A DNA stretch of 16,443 nucleotides from JAUWMI01 sp964630455 (GTDB lineage Bacteria; Sumerlaeota; Sumerlaeia; MWCT01; JAUWMI01). The first letter of the stretch is position 1. Each line of letters starts with the position of its first letter. Location: the NCBI GenBank assembly GCA_964630455.1, contig CAZVVA010000077.1, forward strand, positions 1-16,443, written 5' to 3'. Made by a program: the position numbers and the translations under genes. Below the pieces are notes generated by a model, which was not told the origin of the DNA, did not search any database, and saw only the letters and a list, made by a program, of their open reading frames with translations. This document shows, in pieces, positions 1 through 6,646 of this stretch.

Positions 1-336
1 GTCGTGGTTTGATCTTTCTTTTTGTTGTGCGCTCCAAGTCGTTATGCTTGTGACCAGATCATTGCTGCGAGCGAGACCAGCGAGAAAGCATTTCAACGTT
101 TATCCGGCATAGAATCCAAGAAGAACCCTGGGGAATTTACACAAACAGTGAGGAGCGAGCAAAACAGGTACAATTATTGCTGCCAGGTGAACAAAATTGC
201 CAGATTTCTTGGAATTTGTTTGACATTTCTGCTCGGACGCTAAACAAATATATAAAAAGGATGATTAAGAAGTTACGTTATTTTTTTCGTGCGCCTTAGA
301 CCATATGCATTTTTCTCGTTTTCTCAGGAAGCAGCC
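1..336. other. Non-coding stretch upstream of the LON-domain gene
   Basis: I see no gene here with a credible start. An open frame from a TTG at 22 to 243 has no Shine-Dalgarno sequence and no recognisable motif, so I treat it as chance. Near the 3' end there is a TTGACA (220-225), and an AT-rich run with TATAAA (251-256) lies 25 bases beyond it, too far for a standard sigma-70 pair. TAAACA at 241-246 gives a 15-base spacer but matches poorly. The promoter of the LON-domain gene is probably in this area but cannot be fixed by eye. Confidence 0.5.
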
Positions 337-987
337 ATGGAAAACAGTGTCCACACGATACCTCTCTTACCATTGAGCGAAGTGGTCTTTTTCCCCAAAA
401 CGTTGTTGCCTCTTTTCGTTTATGAGCCGCGGTATCAGCTGATGCTTGCCCATTGTCTGGCGGGTGATCGCAGGTTGGGGATTGTGCTCCTGCTCAATGG
501 CTATGATCCAGACGCTTACTGGGACGGGCCGGTCTTCCGAGTACTCTGTGTCGGAAAAGTCATTGACGAAGAGAAGCTGGCGGATGGGAATTATAATATA
601 CTAATTGAGGGCATAGAGAGGGCGCAGATTATTCAGGAAGTCCAGCAGAAGCCATATCGTGTTGCGCAGGTGGAAAGCCTGCAGGATTTCATTGAGGAGA
701 AGAAGAAAGGCGAGTTCAATGAGGCGGTGAAGCAGCTCATGCGGCTGTGTAATCATCTGGGCGCACTGTTTCCACAGCATGAGGATACGTTAAAGAGCAT
801 TTTTGCATCCCATCTACACCCGGGAATTATTGTAGACATAATTTCGTACACATTTGTACAAGGCCAGTACGAACGCCAGTGCATTCTGAGCGAGTTAAAC
901 ATCGTGCGGCGTATTCGGCTCGTGCAGGTTCAGCTGAGACATCTTATCCGCCGCTACAGCAAAGAGCCCTATCCCGACTTTCTCTAA
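337..987 (+). CDS. Stand-alone LON substrate-binding domain protein
   Basis: This 216-residue protein matches the N-terminal domain of Lon protease (LON/PUA-like fold) and nothing else. Visible marks are an IPLLPLSEVVFFP start (residues 8-20), YEPRY (29-33), GDRRLGIVLL (43-52) and a glycine-rich GKV...DGNYNILIEG stretch (73-92). A helical C-terminal half ends in a basic tail. There is no AAA+ ATPase and no Ser-Lys protease domain, so it is not Lon itself. Such single-domain proteins are widespread in bacteria and are thought to bind unfolded or specific protein segments; their partners are mostly unknown. I chose the ATG at 337 because AGGA lies at 326-329, whereas a GTG 48 bases upstream adds residues outside the domain. 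The gene converges on cobO, with 120 bases between them and no obvious terminator. Confidence 0.88.
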   Translation: MENSVHTIPLLPLSEVVFFPKTLLPLFVYEPRYQLMLAHCLAGDRRLGIVLLLNGYDPDAYWDGPVFRVLCVGKVIDEEKLADGNYNILIEGIERAQIIQEVQQKPYRVAQVESLQDFIEEKKKGEFNEAVKQLMRLCNHLGALFPQHEDTLKSIFASHLHPGIIVDIISYTFVQGQYERQCILSELNIVRRIRLVQVQLRHLIRRYSKEPYPDFL

Positions 988-1107
988 CTCCCTCCTTTCT
1001 GGTTTTTACCTATCCTCGATTCCTAACAAGTATCCTTCGGCGCATTTGGCATCCGCATCGCGCGACTCATAGTGTAGCCTGGCCTGGGAAGCGACGGTAA
1101 GCCGGGC

Positions 1108-1653
1108 CTAGTAATCAATGCCTTTGAGTGCTTCGCGGCCCGTGTGGAAGTAGTGTTTGACGGGTCGCATCTCGGTGACCAGGTCGGCCTGTTTGATCAA
1201 TGCCCTGGATGCGCCACGGCCCGTCAGCACAAGTTCAGCTAGCGGATTTTTTTTGTATTCGAGAATCAGCTCGTGGAGCTCTTCCGGTGTGATCAGGTGG
1301 ATGTAGGTTGCCGTGATGATTTCGTCAAGGATGATCAGGAAATAGGTGGGGATGCGGATGAGCTGGTAGGCTGTTTCGAGCGCCCGATGGGCTTCCTCAA
1401 GATCTTCTGGCAGTATGCTGTGGCGAAACTGGCCGTCAGGACGTATGCGTGGGCATCCGTATGCAAAGAAATCTATTTCGTGGATCGAGCGAAGAATATT
1501 CCGCTCGCTATAATATTCGTCGCGGGTGTGGGGGCCTTTATCAAATTGCACGATAGCGCTCTTTTTCCCCGCTCCGGCGGCCCGTATGGCAAGGCCCAGA
1601 GCTGCCGTAGTCTTTCCTTTCCCATCTCCAGTGTAAATATGCAAACAGCCCAT
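1108..1653 (-). CDS. cobO: Cob(I)yrinic acid a,c-diamide adenosyltransferase (CobO/BtuR family)
   Basis: This 181-residue enzyme attaches the 5'-deoxyadenosyl group of ATP to reduced corrinoids, in cobalamin synthesis or salvage. It acts in the cytoplasm. The Walker A loop GDGKGKTT is at residues 9-16, with the family's VQFDKG-like strand (35-40), LDEI (109-112), LVLTGRGA (141-148) and the closing TEM...KHYF..G..A..GID signature (160-180). The length is usual for the family, and the gene looks intact. The start is supported by AAAGGAG nine bases upstream (1663-1669, read on the minus strand). No other cobalamin gene is nearby, which suits a salvage role. I looked for a cobalamin riboswitch in the 448-base upstream gap and did not recognise one. 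A -10-like TATACT (minus strand, 1760-1755) lies about 100 bases upstream. Confidence 0.93.
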   Translation of the reverse strand: MGCLHIYTGDGKGKTTAALGLAIRAAGAGKKSAIVQFDKGPHTRDEYYSERNILRSIHEIDFFAYGCPRIRPDGQFRHSILPEDLEEAHRALETAYQLIRIPTYFLIILDEIITATYIHLITPEELHELILEYKKNPLAELVLTGRGASRALIKQADLVTEMRPVKHYFHTGREALKGIDY

Positions 1654-1840
1654 ACCGTATCGCTCCTTTAAGATGTAATGACAGTGTTCTGCTACCCGGC
1701 GATTTAACCCGGCGTATGCTCATCCGAAAATGTAAAAAGTCTGCTCTGCAGATAAGTATAGAGTCTGGAGCTCCAACGCTCCCTTTTTTACTCTTACTCT
1801 TGGTACACACGCCACGCGCAAAGATCAAGGATTTTTGCCG

Positions 1841-1859
1841 ACGGTGATCGTTTCACCGT
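1841..1859. repeat. 7-bp inverted repeat with 5-base centre
   Basis: ACGGTGA (1841-1847) and TCACCGT (1853-1859) are exact reverse complements around TCGTT. No T-tract follows on either strand, so a terminator is unlikely. The form fits a dimeric repressor site or a small hairpin. It lies midway in a divergent promoter gap. No regulator gene is beside it. Confidence 0.4.
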
Positions 1860-1883
1860 GAATAGATTATGTTTGGGGTGGAG

Positions 1884-1909
1884 AATCAGTCGTACTGACT
1901 GAACTGATT
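1884..1909. repeat. Nested inverted repeat
   Basis: AATCAGT (1884-1890) is the reverse complement of ACTGATT (1903-1909). Inside the same stretch, TCAGT (1886-1890) also pairs with ACTGA (1894-1898) across CGT, so two alternative foldings share the left arm. It could be an operator or a small RNA hairpin in the leader region. This is seen directly; the function is unknown. Confidence 0.35.
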
Positions 1910-1952
1910 AACAGCCGTGTTGCCTATGAAGCGACCGCTTCCAGCTTCGTCA

Positions 1953-1981
1953 TTGACAAGATAATGTACATCCGATAAAAC
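1953..1981 (+). promoter_or_regulatory. Sigma-70-like promoter candidate for the TPR gene
   Basis: A perfect TTGACA (1953-1958) is followed after 17 bases by TAAAAC (1976-1981), a four-of-six match to the -10 consensus. Transcription would start near 1988 and leave a leader of about 114 bases before the GTG at 2102. The -35 and spacing are good and the -10 is weak. Confidence 0.35.
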
Positions 1982-2101
1982 TCCACTGTCTTTTACCAGG
2001 TGGAAAGCCAGAGAACGCGACGACTGCGACGTACAGCTGCGTAAGAGACTCGGATTCCCTCTTGCATCTCATCTCGTATTGCCAGTTCAGAAAGGAAGCC
2101 C

Positions 2102-5100
2102 GTGTCAGACCGGTTTAAGAGTTGTCTGCCTCTTGTCTGCACATTATCCGTTTTGGTCATTCTGAATGTGTTCATCTTCCCGCAGAACGGAGCGGGATTT
2201 CTATGGCGAACAAAACGGGCAGAGGCGGCTGAATCAGAGAAGCCGGTCACGGCGTTATTTTCTGGTATCAAGGGAGCGACTCTCAAGGGTTGGCGTGCAG
2301 TGCTGGAGAACGACTACGCGGTAGCGTTGCGTGCTTTTGAGAAGGCTCTGAAGCGGCGACCGGACGATATATTCGCACTTGATGGCCTGGGTCTCATTGC
2401 CTTCGAGCGCGGACAGCCCCTCAAGGCGCAGCAATTTTGGATGCAGGCGCTTGAGGCCAGTGCTTTCGAGCCACTGGGTGAGGTCTTTGTCCGGCGGCTG
2501 TGTTATTACAGCAGCGCGTTGCCCGACAAAGCTTCGCTCGTTGAACTCTACGGGCGTTTGTGGGATTCTGGAAAACTTCAGGGAGTAACGAGGGCACTCA
2601 TTGGAGAAGCCCTGCTGGATTTCTCGCTCCAATCCGTTCAGATTGAGGAGGCCGCGCGACGTCTCAAGGCGCTCGGATACATCACGACGTGGCAGTGGGT
2701 AGTCGGACCTTTTGGGGCATTCGGGTCAACCGACTTTGACCATCTGTTCGGGCCAGAGATTTCGCCCGGCATGGAGCAATTTGATAACCGCGGGCGCCTG
2801 TTGCAAAAGCGACCGGTTCCGCCAAACGGGTTGTCGCCCGCTCTTGATCTGGATTCTCTCCTCTACCCATCCCATGGCACAGCCTATGCGATGACATCGT
2901 TTTCGGTCCCTGTGCGTTCACATCCATATTGGTTGCGGATTGTATCAAACGATGCAGTGAAGGTCTGGCATAATGGGAAACTCATCTTTTCGCACCACCC
3001 CTACCGAGATATATATGCGCATGAATTCTTTGTAGATTTCCGGCCTGCAACCGGCGCGAATTATCTGTTTGTCAAAGTGACAAGGGCGAATAACCCGTGG
3101 GCGCTCACCCTGCAGCTGATTGATCCTGAAGAAGGTGAGGTGCACCTTGAGCCGGCGTTCCTCGGAGAAGATGAAATGCCGCCACTCACAAGCCATATGA
3201 TTCCTGCAGTACGCTATGCGTCAGTGCGCAAGCAGGCAATTGTAACGCTTGAGAGTGAATTTTTCCGGCGGGTTTATGGGTTTTTCCTGGCCCAGGCTGT
3301 GCATGACTATCAGGAGGCAGAGGCACAGGCGGCGGCATTACTTGATGTATGCCCAGGGGCAACTATACTGAGGAATTACCTTGGTTTTGTCAGGCTTTTT
3401 CATTGTGAGGTAAAGCCGGAATCTGCGTTGCGGCTGCGCAATCAAGCACGTGAGTTGTTTGAAGCGGTGCTGAAAGATGACCCTGATAATGTGCGCGCGA
3501 CGCTGGGGATGGGTTTGTTTTATTTTTTCCAAAATCGCCTTGACGAAGCGCGAAAGCAATTCGAGCAGGCACAAGCGCTGGCACCCCAGTCCGCTAGCCC
3601 ATTCTATTTTCTCGCCAAGGTTGCTCAGCAAAAGGGATGGCAGAAGGAAACACTGAGATTTCTAGAGGAGGCTGCACAGCGCGATCCACTAAATCAAAGT
3701 GTGCTGATGGACCTGGCCGCGTATTTTGAACGCCAGGGCAACATACCGGAGGCGATGCGGAAACTTGAACCGCTGCTCGAATCTGGATACGGCACCTCCC
3801 GAGTAAGACAGAGGGCTGCAGACCTTGCGTATGCAATGCACGACTTTCAAACAACAGAGGATTTATATCGTGACGCCCTTACTGTCAGGCCTAACAACAC
3901 GGACACGCTCTATTCACTTGGCGCTCTCTATATGCAATGGGGCAAAAGCGCGAAGGCGCGCGAGATGTTTCTTCGGGCTGCAGATATCTCATCCTCAAAT
4001 CCCCTCAGCTACGACGCCCTGGCACATCTTGCACTTGAGCAAGGCCACACCACTCAGGCTCTTTCTTTCTATCGGAAGGCGCTGCGCGCCAATCCCAGTA
4101 ATGAGACGACAAGGGAAAAGATTCAACTCGCCGAGCGCGCCACACCCTTCTATGCCCCTTATGATGTAGACTACAGTGCCATGGATCACTCCAGCTATAC
4201 TCGTCAGCAGTATCCCAGGTCGCGGGTCGCATGGCTGGTGGACGTAATGGTGCTGGACGTTCATCCGGACGGCAGCTACTCAACGATGATTCATCATTCT
4301 ATTAAAGTGCTGACGAAGGAAGGACGGGCGCACTGGGACGAGCTAGCGCTCCCTGCTGTACGCACAGAGCTGTTGTTCGTTCGAGCCGTTCTCCCGGATG
4401 GTACTGTGTTTGAGCCAATTTCCATCCAGACCGCTGAAGGTCAGTATCTCATTTCGATGTACGGCCTGGTAGACGATGCCATCATAGATTACGCCTACGT
4501 TACGCATTCTGGGAGCTCGAGTGTACCGTGGCTGAATACGATCAGCCAGCTTTTTATTTTTCAGCAGATAGACAATCCTGTGGCTCTCGCGCGCCTTGTG
4601 TGCATCGTGCCCGAGGAATTTCCGCTGAATTTTCGCACGTGGCCGCAAACGTTTGCTCCTGAAATCTCCCCACTCCTTGATGGCCGTACGGTATACGTCT
4701 GGGAGAAGCAGCATCTTGATGGCATTATGTACGAAGCATATCAGCCATCTGTGGATGAGCTGGCACCGGTGGTCTACTATTCCTCGTACAGGAACTGGCG
4801 CGATTTTGCCGAGCCAGTTCTGGGCAGCTACTACGGGGTGCAGGAGTACGATGACTCGGTGGTCAAGGTTGTTCGGGAGATAACACGAGATACGCTGTCC
4901 GATCAGGAGAAGCTTGAGCGCATCTACCGATATGTGAATGAAACAATTAAACAGGGGATGAGCGGCGGCACGGCGCTGGACACTTTTTATCTCAAGACTG
5001 GCTATTCAGATGAGAAGGAAATCCTGGCCGGCGTAATGCTCAAGCTTGCAGGCATTCCTAACCAGATTGTCTTTTACGAAGAGCCGCCAGATATTCCAGC

Positions 5101-6001
5101 GCTTGTCGATTTTCCCCATCCCAACCGTTTCGGCCAGCAGGCCGTATATATTCCGCAGCTCGACGGATCCCCATGGTGTTTCCGATTTCGGAGCCGGTTT
5201 GCGCCTTTACAAAACCTCTTTGTGACATTGGAAGCGCGGCCGATGCTCGTGCTTGAGGGAGGCCGCGCCTATTTTATGAAGATGGGGCGACGCACCAGCG
5301 AGGAGAGTTGGGAGATCAGTCGATTTCAGTATGCGATTCAGGAGGATGGCTCAGCACGATTGGAGGGTACGATCGCGTTTCATGGCGTGCAGAGCGAGCA
5401 GCTTCGGCGCATGTATGGCGATCCGAGTAAGCGGAAGATGCTGCTGGATCAGATACTCCTGGTGATTTTTAAGGACATCGTGGAGCTTCAGGTGGAGGCT
5501 GAGGAGGACGAGAAACTCGATGCGCCATTTACACTTCGCTTTTCATGCGTTGATCCAGAATTCCTCATCTCGGAAGGATCGGACTACGCGTTTCGGCCCC
5601 TTGCCTATCCCACCGAGATGTCGGAGTTCATTGTAAAGGAGAAGCGCGAGAGCCCGCTTAAGATCAAGGGAAATGTTAAAGCCTCGTTTGACGAGGTCAC
5701 TTTTGCGCTTCCTTCGACGTTCTATTTTGCGCATATTCCCGAGGATTATCTCACACACACGTGCTTTGGGTACTATTCTATTACTTATGAAAACCGCGAC
5801 CGCGCCCTGACTGTTCGGCGTGTGGTGGACGTTCAGAATCTGGAGGTCGAACCAGACGTCTATCCGGATTTTGTGCGCTTTTGCCGCGATGCCGACGAGC
5901 ATGAGGCACGGAAAATTCTGGTGCGGCGCGTCCCTTCAATGCAAAGTCAAGTAAGCTCGACGCAGGAAGTAGAGATTGTTCCTGACGCACAAGGGATGTG
6001 A
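2102..6001 (+). CDS. Large exported TPR protein with jelly-roll, DUF3857 and degenerate transglutaminase-like domains
   Basis: This is a 1299-residue protein. An N-terminal hydrophobic segment (about 8-26) is a signal peptide or anchor, so the rest is probably periplasmic. In order I see a first TPR pair (about 58-120); a beta-rich region (195-342) with WQWVVGPF and VKVWHNGKLIF, like galactose-binding jelly-rolls; a TPR array (about 395-665); a DUF3857-like region (about 685-880); a transglutaminase-like fold (about 920-1040); and a beta-rich tail. Working transglutaminase-like domains carry GDCKDK, then NHV, then a late Asp. Here the Cys place is Ser969 (GYSDEK), the His place is Gln (1012/1013), and the Asp region reads CFRFRSR, so catalysis is unlikely. 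Start: GTG with AAAGGAAG at 2091-2098. acpS follows after 28 bases. The likely role is a scaffold for envelope or surface-polymer assembly; this is inference. Confidence 0.82.
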   Translation: MSDRFKSCLPLVCTLSVLVILNVFIFPQNGAGFLWRTKRAEAAESEKPVTALFSGIKGATLKGWRAVLENDYAVALRAFEKALKRRPDDIFALDGLGLIAFERGQPLKAQQFWMQALEASAFEPLGEVFVRRLCYYSSALPDKASLVELYGRLWDSGKLQGVTRALIGEALLDFSLQSVQIEEAARRLKALGYITTWQWVVGPFGAFGSTDFDHLFGPEISPGMEQFDNRGRLLQKRPVPPNGLSPALDLDSLLYPSHGTAYAMTSFSVPVRSHPYWLRIVSNDAVKVWHNGKLIFSHHPYRDIYAHEFFVDFRPATGANYLFVKVTRANNPWALTLQLIDPEEGEVHLEPAFLGEDEMPPLTSHMIPAVRYASVRKQAIVTLESEFFRRVYGFFLAQAVHDYQEAEAQAAALLDVCPGATILRNYLGFVRLFHCEVKPESALRLRNQARELFEAVLKDDPDNVRATLGMGLFYFFQNRLDEARKQFEQAQALAPQSASPFYFLAKVAQQKGWQKETLRFLEEAAQRDPLNQSVLMDLAAYFERQGNIPEAMRKLEPLLESGYGTSRVRQRAADLAYAMHDFQTTEDLYRDALTVRPNNTDTLYSLGALYMQWGKSAKAREMFLRAADISSSNPLSYDALAHLALEQGHTTQALSFYRKALRANPSNETTREKIQLAERATPFYAPYDVDYSAMDHSSYTRQQYPRSRVAWLVDVMVLDVHPDGSYSTMIHHSIKVLTKEGRAHWDELALPAVRTELLFVRAVLPDGTVFEPISIQTAEGQYLISMYGLVDDAIIDYAYVTHSGSSSVPWLNTISQLFIFQQIDNPVALARLVCIVPEEFPLNFRTWPQTFAPEISPLLDGRTVYVWEKQHLDGIMYEAYQPSVDELAPVVYYSSYRNWRDFAEPVLGSYYGVQEYDDSVVKVVREITRDTLSDQEKLERIYRYVNETIKQGMSGGTALDTFYLKTGYSDEKEILAGVMLKLAGIPNQIVFYEEPPDIPALVDFPHPNRFGQQAVYIPQLDGSPWCFRFRSRFAPLQNLFVTLEARPMLVLEGGRAYFMKMGRRTSEESWEISRFQYAIQEDGSARLEGTIAFHGVQSEQLRRMYGDPSKRKMLLDQILLVIFKDIVELQVEAEEDEKLDAPFTLRFSCVDPEFLISEGSDYAFRPLAYPTEMSEFIVKEKRESPLKIKGNVKASFDEVTFALPSTFYFAHIPEDYLTHTCFGYYSITYENRDRALTVRRVVDVQNLEVEPDVYPDFVRFCRDADEHEARKILVRRVPSMQSQVSSTQEVEIVPDAQGM

Positions 6002-6029
6002 TTGGATTCTGAGGGATAAGGTTCTGCAA

Positions 6030-6413
6030 ATGATTCTTGGTGTTGGTATGGACATCGTTGAGGTGCAGCGAATTGAGACGCTGCTGCGCCGGTTCGGCTC
6101 GCGCTTTGTGACACGCATCTTCAATGACTATGAGATCGCTTACTGCGAAAAGCAAAGCAGGCCGGCTCGGCATTACGCTGTGCGCTTCGCCGCGAAAGAG
6201 GCATTTGTCAAGGCAGTAGGCGAGCGGCGTGCAGCGTACCCGGGCATGCGCTGGTCAGATATCGGCGTACAGCGCACGCCAAAGGGACAACCTGTCCTGA
6301 CATTCAAAGGCACAATCAAGGAGGTGGTCGGGCAGATCGGCATGCGCCAGGCACATCTTAGCCTCACACATTCCACGGAATATGCCGCTGCTGTCGTGAT
6401 TCTGGAAACGTAA
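6030..6413 (+). CDS. acpS: Holo-[acyl-carrier-protein] synthase
   Basis: This enzyme of 127 residues moves the 4'-phosphopantetheine arm from coenzyme A to a conserved Ser of apo-ACP, switching on fatty-acid synthesis. The family signatures are clear: GVGMDIVEV with the Mg-binding Asp8, and RFAAKEAFVKA with Glu57 (52-62). The end, SLTHSTEYAAAVVI (111-124), is also typical. The length is normal for AcpS. I chose the ATG at 6030 because it puts the Met directly before the conserved strand and has AAGG at 6018-6021 eight bases upstream; a longer frame upstream overlaps the end of the TPR gene. The gene starts 28 bases after that gene, so the two are probably cotranscribed, although no functional link is apparent. 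Confidence 0.95.
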   Translation: MILGVGMDIVEVQRIETLLRRFGSRFVTRIFNDYEIAYCEKQSRPARHYAVRFAAKEAFVKAVGERRAAYPGMRWSDIGVQRTPKGQPVLTFKGTIKEVVGQIGMRQAHLSLTHSTEYAAAVVILET

Positions 6414-6439
6414 AGCATGATCGGCGCAAGGCCAGAGGA

Positions 6440-6482
6440 AGCCGAATGCACAAAAGCATAGTAATCGGCTGAGCATGTTTTT
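6440..6482 (+). terminator. Weak terminator-like hairpin after acpS
   Basis: AGCCGA (6440-6445) pairs with TCGGCT (6465-6470). An inner ATGC/GCAT pair (6446-6449 and 6456-6459) extends the stem apart from a five-base bulge. Five Ts (6478-6482) follow, but eight bases after the stem. It may end the TPR-acpS transcript. The bulge and the distance to the Ts make it doubtful. Confidence 0.3.
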
Positions 6483-6646
6483 GCAGGATTCATATTTCTA
6501 AGGCCGATTTGGTTTGCAGGCCGTGCGGCTTCATATCACCGGAGATAATCATAATAATATCGTGCTCGCGTGAGATAGTGAGCTAACGGTGAGCGTTCTG
6601 CTAAGCGTGACGTGCGATTCTGGATACTGTGCTCAGGGCTATAGTA

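Larger units (their letters stand above)
1654..2101. promoter_or_regulatory. Divergent intergenic control region between cobO and the TPR gene
   Basis: These 448 bases separate the divergent starts of cobO and the TPR/transglutaminase-like gene. No open frame looks real. The gap holds a perfect 10-base palindrome (TGGAGCTCCA, 1766-1775) just upstream of a TATACT that could be the cobO -10 box (minus strand 1760-1755, no good -35). It also has two longer inverted repeats, listed separately, and a TTGACA-based promoter candidate facing the TPR gene. No cobalamin riboswitch core is visible. Confidence 0.5.

Noticed and set aside
22..243. 73-codon open frame from a TTG
   Set aside because: It has no ribosome site, no recognisable motif and a rare start codon. 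Chance is the simplest reading.
1273..1671. 132-codon frame on the + strand
   Set aside because: It is antisense to cobO, whose Walker A and family signatures are clear.
1767..1789. Terminator-like GGAGC/GCTCC hairpin followed by six Ts
   Set aside because: The stem is only five base pairs, and no + strand gene ends upstream of it. The bases also belong to a palindrome near the cobO promoter.
1654..1900. Cobalamin riboswitch upstream of cobO
   Set aside because: I looked for the conserved core on the minus strand and saw no matching blocks.
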